NCBI GenBank assembly: GCA_002403445.1
Contig: DHHU01000072.1
Span: 1 to 58,064, forward strand
Source of the DNA: Salinisphaeraceae bacterium UBA4764
Lineage (GTDB): Bacteria; Pseudomonadota; Gammaproteobacteria; Nevskiales; Salinisphaeraceae
Direction: 5' to 3'
Length of the DNA stretch: 58,064 nucleotides
In this document: positions 25,935 to 35,090 of the stretch, piece after piece
Layout of the letters: each line of letters starts with the position of its first letter
Position numbering within the stretch: the stretch's first letter is position 1
Notes under the pieces: generated by a model
Seen by the model: the letters and a program-made list of their open reading frames with translations, nothing else
What the model was told of the DNA's origin: nothing
Databases searched by the model: none
Made by a program: the position numbers and the translations under genes

Positions 25935-27749
25935 CTAGAGCATTTCCTCCCACGAGCGGCTAAGGCGTAAGGCCGCATTGATGATACCCACCATACTGTA
26001 GGTCTGCGGAAAATTTCCCCAGAGTTCGCCCGTGTCAGGATCGATATCCTCCGATAACAGGCCCAAGGCGTTGCGATTGGCCAACATATTCTCGAACAGA
26101 CGGTTGGCTTCGGCGCGCTGACCGGTCGCGGCGAGTGCTTCGATATACCAGAAGGTGCAGATGTTGAAGGCGTTTTCCGGTTCACCAAAGTCGTCTTGGG
26201 CCGCATAGCGAAACAGATAGTCACCACGTCGCAGAACGCGACCCACGGCTTCTACCGTTCCCAAAAAGCGCGGATCGTCGGGTGGCAGAAACCCCAGCTC
26301 GTTCATTAACAACAGGCTGGCGTCAATGTCGCGGCCCTCGAAGGATTCGACGAAGCTGTTTTGTTCCTCGTTCCAGCCGCGCCGGCAAATGACATCGTGT
26401 ATTTCACGGGCCGCGTCGCGCCAACGCTCGGCGTCGGCCTCGAGCTGCAACTCGGCAGCAATACGGGCCAGCCGATCACATGCGACCCAGCACAAAAGTG
26501 CCGAGTGAGTGTGAACGCGGGTACGTCCCCGATATTCCCAAATGCCGGCGTCGGGCGTCAGATAGTTGGCGTAGGCTTTTTCCCCGAGGGGTTCCAGCTG
26601 ACGAAATAACGATACATCGCCCGGCCGCGGTAACCGCCGATCGAAAAATATCTGAGTGGCCGCCAGAATGACGCTGCCATAGACATCGTGCTGAATCTGA
26701 CGGTAGGCATCGTTGCCGACCCGAACGGGGGCTGTGTTGCGGTAGCCCGTGAGATGGGTCACATGCCATTCGTCCAGCCTGCTTTCACCGGTCACGCCGT
26801 AGACGGGTTGAAGTTGACCGTCGTCGCTGTCGGCGACACAGTCCAGAATAAATCGGATATAGTCTTCCATCGAACGCGTGGCCCCCAAGCGGTTCAGCGC
26901 ACGTACCACGAAATAGGCGTCGCGTAACCAGCAATGCCGGTAATCCCAGTTGCGCTCGGTGCCAGCCGCCTCGGGGATGGACGTAGTCAGAGCAGCGACC
27001 ACGGCGCCGGTTTCAGCGTAGCTCGAAAGCTTCAGGGTAATGGCGGCCCGGATGACGGCCTGTTGCCAATCATAGGGGATCGACAGGCTGCGCACCCATT
27101 GACGCCAGGAATCGCGGGTGCGCTCCAGGAAAGACCGAGCCAACGTAGCCGGCGATTCGGTCAAGGATTCATCCGGCCCGAATATCAACGTCTGCGTTCC
27201 AACCAATCCGAACGCGCGCTCTTCAAGAATCCTGCTGACTGGAATATCCGTGGTGAGTCGAAGCGACTGTTCGTCGGTTAAATACCGGATATGATGGGAA
27301 CCCCGGGTCATACGCGGCTGCTCACTGCCCCAGTTGCAGACCGGGCGCAACCGGATACGCACGCGGGGTGAACCGGCTTCGACGCTGACCTGGCGCACCA
27401 GTGCTATTGGTCGGTAGTTACGGTCGTATTGCTCGAATCCGGGCGCAAAATCGATGACGGATACTTGGCCGCCATGGGCGTCCTGGAGGCGCGTCTGCAG
27501 GATTGCGGTGTTGTGCAAATAGCACTGCGTACTCGATACACAATCCTCCAATTCCACGGCGTAATACCCACGATCGGTTTCATCGATCAAACGTGAAAAC
27601 AGCGGATCGCCGGCAAAGCCGGGGAAACAGCCCCAGACGATGCGTGCGCGCTCGTCGACCAGTGCAGCCACCTGACCGTTGCCGATCAAGCCAATATTGA
27701 GGGAACTGGTCACCCCGTACCCAGTGTCGTCGTCAGTGTACGAAGCCAT
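25935..27749 (-). CDS. Glycoside hydrolase family 15 protein (glucoamylase/trehalase type)
   Basis: This 604-residue cytoplasmic protein has an N-terminal beta-rich domain (SSLNIGLIGNGQVAALVD) and a C-terminal alpha/alpha-barrel with G-T-E-R-N-W-D-Y-R-H-C-W-L-R-D-A, the GH15 signature. Enzymes of this type next to ots genes hydrolyse trehalose or alpha-glucans. The start (27749) is preceded by GAGGT and lies 40 bases inside the end of otsB, so the two genes are translationally linked. Its substrate is not set by sequence; trehalose turnover is the contextual inference. Confidence 0.9.
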   Translation of the reverse strand: MASYTDDDTGYGVTSSLNIGLIGNGQVAALVDERARIVWGCFPGFAGDPLFSRLIDETDRGYYAVELEDCVSSTQCYLHNTAILQTRLQDAHGGQVSVIDFAPGFEQYDRNYRPIALVRQVSVEAGSPRVRIRLRPVCNWGSEQPRMTRGSHHIRYLTDEQSLRLTTDIPVSRILEERAFGLVGTQTLIFGPDESLTESPATLARSFLERTRDSWRQWVRSLSIPYDWQQAVIRAAITLKLSSYAETGAVVAALTTSIPEAAGTERNWDYRHCWLRDAYFVVRALNRLGATRSMEDYIRFILDCVADSDDGQLQPVYGVTGESRLDEWHVTHLTGYRNTAPVRVGNDAYRQIQHDVYGSVILAATQIFFDRRLPRPGDVSLFRQLEPLGEKAYANYLTPDAGIWEYRGRTRVHTHSALLCWVACDRLARIAAELQLEADAERWRDAAREIHDVICRRGWNEEQNSFVESFEGRDIDASLLLMNELGFLPPDDPRFLGTVEAVGRVLRRGDYLFRYAAQDDFGEPENAFNICTFWYIEALAATGQRAEANRLFENMLANRNALGLLSEDIDPDTGELWGNFPQTYSMVGIINAALRLSRSWEEML

Positions 27750-28462
27750 TGATGTACCTCGTCGACGTTGGCGAGACCATATTTCGCCAACGTTTGTTGA
27801 TGCGTGTCGTCGCCGACTCGAATGCCGAAACCCTTCAAGGCATTGACCGCGCGAAAACCGTCTTCGTCGGTTAGATCATCGCCAACGAATACCGGAATCC
27901 GGCCCGTGAACGGCGTATCGGCCATAAACGTTTCTATAGCGGTGCCCTTGTTACAGCCAACGGGTTTGAGTTCCAGTACAGACTTTCCGGCAACAGTCTC
28001 CAACTCATTGGGGAACTGCTTCACGATTTGGCTGGCGAAAGCGCGCACGCGCTTTGCCATTCCCGGTGCATTACGATAATGAAGGGCTATGCCGGATATC
28101 TTATCTTCAACATAGACACCGGGATGATCATGCGCCAAAGCGCGGGCCTGCACAGCGGCACGCTCGAGCGCCCTCAATTGGTCCGGTGCCCGTAGAACCC
28201 GCCCATCGGCCGCGCGGACCTGCTGGCCATGAAGGCCGGCTACGGCCAAGGCGTTGGCCCCTAAAAGGCGTTCAATGTTTTCGATAGAACGGCCGCTTAC
28301 CAAGGCTAGCGCACCGTTCAACACTTCGGCCACTTGATGTAGGCTGTTGACAAGACCAAAAACCGGCTGAACATGATCAGGGTGATCGGCTAAGTGAATC
28401 AAGGTTCCATCGACGTCCAAAAAAAGGGCCCAGTTCGAGCTGGGCTCGGGAAGATGTTGCAT
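27710..28462 (-). CDS. otsB: Trehalose-6-phosphate phosphatase
   Basis: This 250-residue HAD-family phosphatase removes phosphate from trehalose-6-phosphate. DVDGTL near residue 16 holds the nucleophile Asp, and FVGDDLTDEDGF near residue 200 holds the Mg-binding acids. The ATG at 28462 puts the nucleophile at the usual place; the frame is open to 28717, but that part is the antisense of otsA. Its start codon shares two bases with the otsA start on the other strand (CATG at 28460-28463). GH15 overlaps its 3' end. Confidence 0.92.
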   Translation of the reverse strand: MQHLPEPSSNWALFLDVDGTLIHLADHPDHVQPVFGLVNSLHQVAEVLNGALALVSGRSIENIERLLGANALAVAGLHGQQVRAADGRVLRAPDQLRALERAAVQARALAHDHPGVYVEDKISGIALHYRNAPGMAKRVRAFASQIVKQFPNELETVAGKSVLELKPVGCNKGTAIETFMADTPFTGRIPVFVGDDLTDEDGFRAVNALKGFGIRVGDDTHQQTLAKYGLANVDEVHQWLRTLTTTLGTG

Positions 28463-29945
28463 GACAGCTGAAGATAACCGTGAAACGCCGCTAAGCCAAC
28501 CCCGCTCCCACGGAATCATTATGGTTTCAAACCGGCTGCCGGTTTCGCTCAAGCGCAATGAAAACGGTGCCTGGCGGGCTGAACCGGCCTCGGGCGGGCT
28601 GATTGCAGCACTCAATCCGGTCATGCGCGAACGTGGTGGCGTCTGGATCGGCTGGCCCGGCGTGGCCGAGTCAAACACGGAAACATTGCAGGAAGCTCTC
28701 GACGAGGCGTATCGCACGAATGTCGATTACCGGCTGGATCCGGTTGCGCTGTCGGAGACCGAAATTCAAGAATTCTACGAAGGCTTTTCCAACCAGATCA
28801 TCTGGCCGCTGTTTCATAACCAGCTCTATGCCTGCAACTTTGATCCGGCATTCTGGCGCACCTACCAGACCGTCAACCAACGCTTTGCCGAGCGTGTGTG
28901 TGATGCGGCCGAGGCAGAAGATTTCATCTGGATCCATGACTATCATCTAATCAACGTCGCGGCCGGTCTACACGAACTGGGCGTCGACAATCGTATTGGC
29001 TTCTTTTTGCATATTCCGTTTCCGACGGTGGACATTTTTATCAATCTACCGTGGTGGCGCGATATGCTGTATTCATTGCTGGCATACGATTTTATCGGGC
29101 TACAGACAAAATCCGATCGTGATAATTTCATCGCCTGTATTGGCGCAATGTTCGACAGCGTTGTGCAAACGCAGAGCTCCGATTGCATCAGCCTGACGAT
29201 CGAAGATGACACGCTGCCCGAGCGTTTACGCTACGTGGGAGTCGGCGCATTAGCCATTAGCATCGACTATCCTGAGGTAACGAAAGCCGCCGGTGGCGAA
29301 GACGCCGAGTCGTTTAAGCGCACTTATCGCAAGATGTGGAGCGCGCGGCAAATTGTGTTAGGAGTCGACCGACTCGACTACACCAAGGGCCTGCCGCGCA
29401 AGTTCGAAGCCTTCCGCAATGCACTCCAGCGTTACCCCGAGCTTCGCTCCAATATTTCACTTGATCAACACGTTATTCCCTCGCGCGAGCAAGTTCCACA
29501 GTATGCCGAACAAAAAATGGAAATCGAACGGCTTGTCGGCGAAATCAACGGTGAATTAACCGAACCCGGCTGGGTACCGATTCACTACATTTTTCATCGC
29601 ATGACACCGGCCGAACTGATGGCCTACTACCGCGTCGCCGATATTGCGCTGATCACACCTTTGAAAGATGGCATGAACCTGGTCGCCAAAGAGTATTGCG
29701 CAGCCAAAGTCGATGAAACCGGCGTTTTAATTCTAAGTGAATTCGCGGGCGTGGCAGATGAGTTCGGCAGTAACGCGTTGCTGGTCAACCCCAACGATAT
29801 CGAAGCCATGGCCGACCGGATTGTGGAAGCCTACCGGATGACCGAAGATGAACGCTCAAGGCGGATGCGGCCGATGCGCAAACAGGTGCGTGACAACGAC
29901 GCGTTCAAATGGGTCGATCGTTTCCTGGCCGCTGCCGATGCCTAG
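28461..29945 (+). CDS. otsA: Alpha,alpha-trehalose-phosphate synthase (UDP-forming)
   Basis: It makes trehalose-6-phosphate from UDP-glucose and glucose-6-phosphate for osmotic and desiccation stress. The 494-residue GT20 enzyme shows I-M-V-S-N-R-L-P-V near residue 20, W-I-G-W-P-G, W-I-H-D-Y-H near 154, DRLDYTKGLP near 305, and the C-terminal T-P-L-K-D-G-M-N-L-V-A-K-E. An ATG at 28521 would cut off the first strand, so 28461 is preferred; GGGAAG lies upstream, inside the otsB coding sequence. It is divergent from otsB and converges on purA. Confidence 0.95.
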   Translation: MTAEDNRETPLSQPRSHGIIMVSNRLPVSLKRNENGAWRAEPASGGLIAALNPVMRERGGVWIGWPGVAESNTETLQEALDEAYRTNVDYRLDPVALSETEIQEFYEGFSNQIIWPLFHNQLYACNFDPAFWRTYQTVNQRFAERVCDAAEAEDFIWIHDYHLINVAAGLHELGVDNRIGFFLHIPFPTVDIFINLPWWRDMLYSLLAYDFIGLQTKSDRDNFIACIGAMFDSVVQTQSSDCISLTIEDDTLPERLRYVGVGALAISIDYPEVTKAAGGEDAESFKRTYRKMWSARQIVLGVDRLDYTKGLPRKFEAFRNALQRYPELRSNISLDQHVIPSREQVPQYAEQKMEIERLVGEINGELTEPGWVPIHYIFHRMTPAELMAYYRVADIALITPLKDGMNLVAKEYCAAKVDETGVLILSEFAGVADEFGSNALLVNPNDIEAMADRIVEAYRMTEDERSRRMRPMRKQVRDNDAFKWVDRFLAAADA

Positions 29946-29970
29946 CGTTAAAAAAATCGCGCGTGCAGTT

Positions 29971-31263
29971 TTAGCCGAACGGATCACGTAACACGATAGC
30001 GTCAGTCCGGTCGGCCCCGGTAGAGACAATATCGATCGGCGTATCCACCAATTCGCTGATCCGATTGAGATAGCGTTGCGCGTTGCGCGGCAGTTGCTCG
30101 AACTCACGTACGCCGGAGGTGTTGTGATGCCATCCAGGCAGATCTTCGTAAACGGGTTGGCAGCGCGCCAGCAAATCGGCCCCGGCCGGGGCAAAATCCA
30201 AGCTATGACCGTCTACTCTATAACCAACACATACACGAATAGTGTCAAGCCCATCCAAAACATCGAGTTTGGTAATACACAACCCTGACAGACTGTTATT
30301 GAAGGCACTGCGACGAAGTGCAGCCGCATCAAACCAGCCACAGCGCCTGGGTCGCCCGGTGACGGCTCCAAACTCATCGCCGTTTTCAGCCAGATAGCGT
30401 CCAAACTCATCATCAAGCTCAGTAGGGAACGGACCGCCCCCGACCCGTGTGGTGTAGGCCTTGACCACCCCGATAACGCTGTCGATGTAGGTCGGCCCCA
30501 CGCCGGTACCCGTGGAGGCGCCTCCGGCAACGGTGTTGGACGAAGTGACATACGGATAAGTCCCGTGATCAACGTCGAGCAAGGCCCCTTGAGCGCCTTC
30601 GAACAGAATTGACTCATCAGCGAGACAGGCGTGCCGCAGGGCATCGGTGACATCACCGGTTAGAGGTTCGATATCGCTGGCGTGCTCTAGCAGCTGGTCA
30701 CGAGTCTGCTCGAAATCCACAGGTTCTAGGTGGTGATACTGCGTGAGCACAAAGTTGTGATAATCGAGCAGGCTCTCAAGCCGCTCTCCCAAGCGCTGGG
30801 CGTTGAAAAGATCAGCAATTCGCAGGCCACGCCGTGCCACTTTATCTTCATAAGCCGGACCGATTCCCCGTCCGGTAGTGCCCAGCGTCCGTTGCCGGAT
30901 ACCAGATTCACGCGCCCCGTCCAGTGCTACATGACTTGGCAGGATCAGCGCACAAGCGGAACTGATACGTAGCCGCTCAGACACCGGCACACCGCTTGCT
31001 TCAAGCTCAGCGCGCTCTTCGGCCAGCGCGGCCGGGGAGACTACAACGCCGTTGCCAATATGGCTGGTGGTACCGGCGTGCAAAATACCCGAGGGGATAA
31101 GCCGCAAGACCGTGGTCTTGCCGTCGATGACCAGCGTATGTCCGGCGTTATGCCCACCCTGGAAACGCACAACGTGTCGTGCACGTCCGGTGAGCATGTC
31201 GGCGATCTTGCCCTTCCCCTCATCGCCCCACTGGCTACCGATAACTACGATCCTTCGGCTCAT
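29971..31263 (-). CDS. purA: Adenylosuccinate synthetase
   Basis: It converts IMP, GTP and aspartate to adenylosuccinate in AMP synthesis. The ATG at 31263 gives 430 residues beginning MSRRIVVIGSQWGDEGKGK, the diagnostic P-loop. It also has GHNAGHT and the V-S-T-G-A-D-R region at the end. A longer frame to 31305 overlaps the hisZ end and is not family-like. It is the last gene of the long leftward operon and follows hisZ with a five-base gap, the conserved gammaproteobacterial order. Confidence 0.97.
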   Translation of the reverse strand: MSRRIVVIGSQWGDEGKGKIADMLTGRARHVVRFQGGHNAGHTLVIDGKTTVLRLIPSGILHAGTTSHIGNGVVVSPAALAEERAELEASGVPVSERLRISSACALILPSHVALDGARESGIRQRTLGTTGRGIGPAYEDKVARRGLRIADLFNAQRLGERLESLLDYHNFVLTQYHHLEPVDFEQTRDQLLEHASDIEPLTGDVTDALRHACLADESILFEGAQGALLDVDHGTYPYVTSSNTVAGGASTGTGVGPTYIDSVIGVVKAYTTRVGGGPFPTELDDEFGRYLAENGDEFGAVTGRPRRCGWFDAAALRRSAFNNSLSGLCITKLDVLDGLDTIRVCVGYRVDGHSLDFAPAGADLLARCQPVYEDLPGWHHNTSGVREFEQLPRNAQRYLNRISELVDTPIDIVSTGADRTDAIVLRDPFG

Positions 31264-31268
31264 GGGAT

Positions 31269-32492
31269 TTATTCCACGTGTTTGTTTACCGGCACAACAT
31301 GCCACTGATAGTAGTCCCGTATCAGGCGATAATCGCAGTTGTTGGCTGCTGCGTTATCTTCCAGCGCGCCCGGACTCGCCACGATTACCCGCCGCCCCAT
31401 GTCCCGCAAACGCGCAATCTCTGCTGCAAGTGCCGCGTCATCGTCAGCGGGGGCAAATATAGAGGAGTGATCAGACTGTATCGTATCGACACCACGCTCG
31501 ATCAGCACGTTCAGATCAGCAGAGAAACCGGTGGCCGGTCGGCCCTTACCAAAAACCCGGCCGACGTTGTCATAACGTCCCCCGCGCGCAAGCTCCCGCC
31601 CATGACCGGGTGCAAAAGCAGCAAATAACAAACCAGTCTTATAGCGATAGCCGCGCAATTCAGCGAAGTCGATAAAAATCTCGTGATCGGCATAACGTGA
31701 CTGAATCGCGTCCACCATGGACGCCAACTCGTCTATGGCATGGTCTATTTCAGCGTCAATACCGCCAATGTCCGACCGGGCACGCGCAAGCGTGTTCACA
31801 CCACCGTTCAAATCAATGAGAGATGCGAACCGTTCGTGGTTTCGTTCATCCAGCAAACCGTCGGCAGCAAGCGAGTCGAGATCGGGGCGGGATTTTCGTT
31901 GGACGATGTCGAACAGCCGCGCGTCGACCGTTGCATCAAGTTTCGCGCGCTCGACCAAACGGCGATAAACCTGGACGTGGCCCAAATCCAGACCCACACC
32001 TTCGATTTCTAGCAACCGAAGTGATTCAAGCATTAATGACACGATTTCCATGTCGGACGTAAGGCTAGAATCGCCAAATTTTTCTGCTCCAATCTGCAGT
32101 GGGGCCCGGGATCCACCCGGTTCTTCGGTACGTGTGTGGAGAACGCTTCCGATATAGCAGTAGCGCGCCGGAGCGTCGGTGGTGAGCCGCTGCGCATCAA
32201 TACGCGCAGCCTGCGTAGTCATGTCAGACCTCACGCCGAGCGTACGGCCATTGACTTGATCAGTCAGCTTGAAGGTCTGAACGTTGAGGTCAGCGCCGGC
32301 ACCCGTTAACAAAGAGTCTAGATATTCGATCAACGGCGGTCGAATAAGGTCAAACCCCCAGCGCCAATAAAGATCGAGCAATGCGCGGCGGGCGCATTCG
32401 AGCTGCCAGGATTTTGGCGGCAGCACCTCTTGCACGCCTTCGGGCAACAATAGTCGATCGTAAGACACGCAATCCGAATCCAGGGTTTGCAC
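31269..32492 (-). CDS. hisZ: ATP phosphoribosyltransferase regulatory subunit
   Basis: HisZ is a catalytically inactive histidyl-tRNA-synthetase paralogue that partners the short form of HisG in histidine biosynthesis. The 407-residue form starts at the GTG at 32492, which has AGGAAC upstream. It has the class II core L-L-P-E-G-V-Q-E-V-L-P near the start, a V-R-S-D-M-T-T-Q motif, and a His-deficient region fitting the regulatory subunit. An ATG at 32552 adds 20 residues without support. Its place between hflC/DUF2065 and purA matches other gammaproteobacteria. Confidence 0.93.
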   Translation of the reverse strand: MQTLDSDCVSYDRLLLPEGVQEVLPPKSWQLECARRALLDLYWRWGFDLIRPPLIEYLDSLLTGAGADLNVQTFKLTDQVNGRTLGVRSDMTTQAARIDAQRLTTDAPARYCYIGSVLHTRTEEPGGSRAPLQIGAEKFGDSSLTSDMEIVSLMLESLRLLEIEGVGLDLGHVQVYRRLVERAKLDATVDARLFDIVQRKSRPDLDSLAADGLLDERNHERFASLIDLNGGVNTLARARSDIGGIDAEIDHAIDELASMVDAIQSRYADHEIFIDFAELRGYRYKTGLLFAAFAPGHGRELARGGRYDNVGRVFGKGRPATGFSADLNVLIERGVDTIQSDHSSIFAPADDDAALAAEIARLRDMGRRVIVASPGALEDNAAANNCDYRLIRDYYQWHVVPVNKHVE

Positions 32493-32529
32493 TATGTTCC
32501 TGCTTTGAGCCGTAATTAGAGTGTGGTTT

Positions 32530-32718
32530 TCAAGTGATGAACTGCAAGGCAACCAGCCCAGTAACCACTAACGCACCGCCGAAAAGACGAATGCGCGATG
32601 TATCAGCTTCGGTTAATTGCGCCAGTGTCTCACGCCACCGTACCGGCGCCAGCAGCGGCATCAAGCCTTCAATTACGCATACGAGCGCCAGCGCTCGAAA
32701 TAAATCGGTCCATTCCAC
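32530..32718 (-). CDS. DUF2065 small membrane protein (YjeT family)
   Basis: This 62-residue protein has two hydrophobic segments (about 6-24 and 44-60) separated by a charged loop (RWRETLAQLTEADTSRIR). The pattern E-G-L-M-P-L-L-A-P and the position downstream of hflC identify the DUF2065/YjeT family. Function is unknown. It lies seven bases beyond the hflC stop and 37 bases before the hisZ start, inside the operon. Confidence 0.88.
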   Translation of the reverse strand: MEWTDLFRALALVCVIEGLMPLLAPVRWRETLAQLTEADTSRIRLFGGALVVTGLVALQFIT

Positions 32719-32724
32719 GCTTGA

Positions 32725-33639
32725 CTACGGTTTATTAGACGCAGAAGTGGCCTGATTCGAGGCACTAGGTTTCGGTGATACCGGGGACGGATTGAAATAT
32801 TTGAACAGTTGCCCTGTCGGCCGCAATAGTAGTAAATCACCCGAGCCAATATTATTGCGATACACCTTCAGACTTCGATAGAAATTGTAGAAACTCGGAT
32901 TTTTCTGGTAAGCCTTGGCGTAAATTTTGGCTGCCTTTGCATCTCCGGCACCTTTGAGTTTTTGGGCCTTCCGATAAGCCTTAGCCAGAATCTCAGTTTT
33001 AGCGCGCCGCGCATCGGCCCGAATTTCTTGGCCGGCCGCATCGCCCTGGGCACGTAGAGCCTTGATCACTTCTTGGCGTTTCGAACGCATGCGCTCGTAC
33101 ACCGACTGGCTGACCTGTTTAGGCAAGTTCATTTTCATGATACGCACATCTTTGACATACATGCCGTATTTCTTAGCGTCTTTGTTCACTTGAACCTGAA
33201 CCGCCGCCAGAATCTGATTGCGCTGACTGCCCACGGCTTGCTCGATCGTACGCTTGGAAAATGCTGATAAAAGATCGTTTTTGATCAAATCGGTTAACAA
33301 ACCCTGCGCGTTTTGTGAGGTGCCGTGCGTCGACAAGTAAAACTGAACGGTGTCATTAATGCGCCACTTAACGTAATAATTAACCGAGAGGTTTTTGTTC
33401 TCGGAAGTTAGGACGCGCTTGATGTTGCCGGTCAAAGACCTCAGTCGCTTATCAAACTCATGAACATGCTGAATGAACGGTTTTTTAAAATGTAGCCCCG
33501 GCTGGTAATTCGTACCGACAATGTTGCCCATCTGCACCAGTACAACTCTTTCTCGGGGCGTAACGACGAAATACGAATTATAGGCGATGACTATCGCGAT
33601 CAGAGCGATAATCAGGCCACCGATCTGTTTACCCGTCAT
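32725..33639 (-). CDS. hflC: HflC, SPFH-domain subunit of the FtsH regulator complex
   Basis: With HflK it forms a membrane cage that modulates the FtsH protease. The 304-residue protein has an N-terminal membrane anchor (IGGLIIALIAIVIAYN), an SPFH/band-7 domain (residues about 20-190) and a long coiled-coil tail rich in Ala, Lys and Arg (about 190-260). The C-terminal tail is Ser/Pro/Asn-rich. The start overlaps the hflK stop by four bases (ATGA), so translation is coupled. Confidence 0.93.
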   Translation of the reverse strand: MTGKQIGGLIIALIAIVIAYNSYFVVTPRERVVLVQMGNIVGTNYQPGLHFKKPFIQHVHEFDKRLRSLTGNIKRVLTSENKNLSVNYYVKWRINDTVQFYLSTHGTSQNAQGLLTDLIKNDLLSAFSKRTIEQAVGSQRNQILAAVQVQVNKDAKKYGMYVKDVRIMKMNLPKQVSQSVYERMRSKRQEVIKALRAQGDAAGQEIRADARRAKTEILAKAYRKAQKLKGAGDAKAAKIYAKAYQKNPSFYNFYRSLKVYRNNIGSGDLLLLRPTGQLFKYFNPSPVSPKPSASNQATSASNKP

Positions 33640-35090
33640 CGGTTGCGATTCCGGTTTCGAAGATTATTGTTCATCAATTGACTCGCCGACTCACTGCTCC
33701 CCGACGATGAATTGCTACCGCTCTGAGACTGAGAATTAGACTGTGAATGAGTCTGAGAATGAGACTTTGACTGAGATTTAGACTGTGACTTCGAGTTGCC
33801 ATTGCTCGACCCACCGTTGCTGCCAAACTCATCCTTGTTGGCCTCTTTGGCGGCCTGTCGGTTTTTCTCACCCGCTGTTTCGCTCGACAAAATCTGCTTC
33901 AAGGGCAGATAGTTCATTGAACTCTGCCCCCCGCTGTTGAGAATCATATGGCTATTGCCCAGCACGGTGCCCATTGTCTGAAGATAGAGGCGTTCATGCG
34001 TGACAGCCGGTGCCTTCTGATATTGTTTATCGAGTTTGGCAAAGCGCGCTGCATCACCCTTGGCACGTTGCACTTTGCGCTGTTTGTAAGCTTTAGCCTT
34101 GGCCACGCGCTGGGCTTTTTCACCCTTAGCTCGTGCGACCAGAGAACGCGCATAGGCTCGAGCCTTGTTTTTCTTGCTGACTTTTTGTTCACGCGCCTTG
34201 ATAGCTTCCTCGAATGCGTGTTGCACCTGTTCCGGGGGCTGGGCATATTTGACATTGACCGCAACGATATCAATCCCGGTTTCATACTTGTTCAGCCGAT
34301 ATTGCATCAGTTTGCGGATATTGCTGTGCAAAGTCGCGCGTGATCGATTGGTGATCTGAGGTTGTTGATGCACGTGCTTCTTGATTTGATGCACGACTTT
34401 TTTGTTCATGCCAGACAACGGCGACTTTTTATGTTGTTTCTTTTTCTTGTGCTTTTTTAGATTAACTTTCTTGCCGGTCTCATTCTTGAGACGCTTAACA
34501 GCTACGCCTTCCTGTATGACTTGGTTCATGCTGCTGTTGCCCACGACTTCACGTACCGACGAGCGCAGCACTTGCAACACTGTGGCATCCGGCCCTCGCA
34601 CGCGGAATAGATAGTGCATGGCGTTGGACACGCGGTATTGCACTGCCACTTCCACGTCAACATAGTTTTCGTGCTTGGTCAGCATTACCGCGCGGTTACT
34701 TGCGCTGCGGACTTTTTGCGTATCGACCTTGAAGACACTATCGATTGGATACGGCAACCGCCAATGCCAGCCGGGACCAGAAGTATGCGTGTAAGCCCCG
34801 AAACGCAAGAGAACACCTTTTTCACCGGGCTGGACGACATACAACCCAGTCAGGAGCCAGATTACCAACCCGATACCAATAATACCGAGCAACAAAGCGC
34901 CACTTAAGCCCGGTGATCCGTTGCCACCGCCATTATTGGAATTGCGGCCTCCACCGGTACCACGGGTCAACTTATCGCGAATACGGCGCCAGATTTCGTC
35001 CAGATCGGGTGGGCCGCCGCCGCTATTATTCCCGCCACCGCCGGACCAGGGGTTTTTGTTACCCCCGCCGCCAGGCTCGTTCCAAGCCAT
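33636..35090 (-). CDS. hflK: HflK, SPFH-domain subunit with unusual basic insert and Ser/Gln tail
   Basis: This is the partner of HflC around FtsH. The 484-residue protein has a Gly/Asn-rich N-terminus (residues 5-60), a membrane segment near 65-85, and an SPFH domain. Two features are odd. About residues 197-253 form a Lys/His-rich insert (KKHKKKKQHKK and nearby) between the two halves of the SPFH region, absent from E. coli HflK. The C-terminal tail is a run of Ser-Gln/Ser-Lys repeats encoded by imperfect 12-base repeats. Its ATG overlaps the hflX stop (TAATG). Confidence 0.92.
   Translation of the reverse strand: MAWNEPGGGGNKNPWSGGGGNNSGGGPPDLDEIWRRIRDKLTRGTGGGRNSNNGGGNGSPGLSGALLLGIIGIGLVIWLLTGLYVVQPGEKGVLLRFGAYTHTSGPGWHWRLPYPIDSVFKVDTQKVRSASNRAVMLTKHENYVDVEVAVQYRVSNAMHYLFRVRGPDATVLQVLRSSVREVVGNSSMNQVIQEGVAVKRLKNETGKKVNLKKHKKKKQHKKSPLSGMNKKVVHQIKKHVHQQPQITNRSRATLHSNIRKLMQYRLNKYETGIDIVAVNVKYAQPPEQVQHAFEEAIKAREQKVSKKNKARAYARSLVARAKGEKAQRVAKAKAYKQRKVQRAKGDAARFAKLDKQYQKAPAVTHERLYLQTMGTVLGNSHMILNSGGQSSMNYLPLKQILSSETAGEKNRQAAKEANKDEFGSNGGSSNGNSKSQSKSQSKSHSQTHSQSNSQSQSGSNSSSGSSESASQLMNNNLRNRNRNR
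33723..33790. repeat. Imperfect short tandem repeat in the hflK 3' end
   Basis: Units close to GACTGAGA, GAATGAGTCT and GACTTTGACTGAG recur with roughly 6- and 12-base spacing. On the coding (minus) strand they give alternating Ser with Gln, Lys or His. The frame stays open. This is replication-slippage-prone DNA and explains the low-complexity tail. Confidence 0.65.

Noticed and set aside
33723..33790. CRISPR-like reading of the tandem repeats
   Set aside because: The units are short, imperfect and contiguous without spacers. They lie inside the hflK coding frame.
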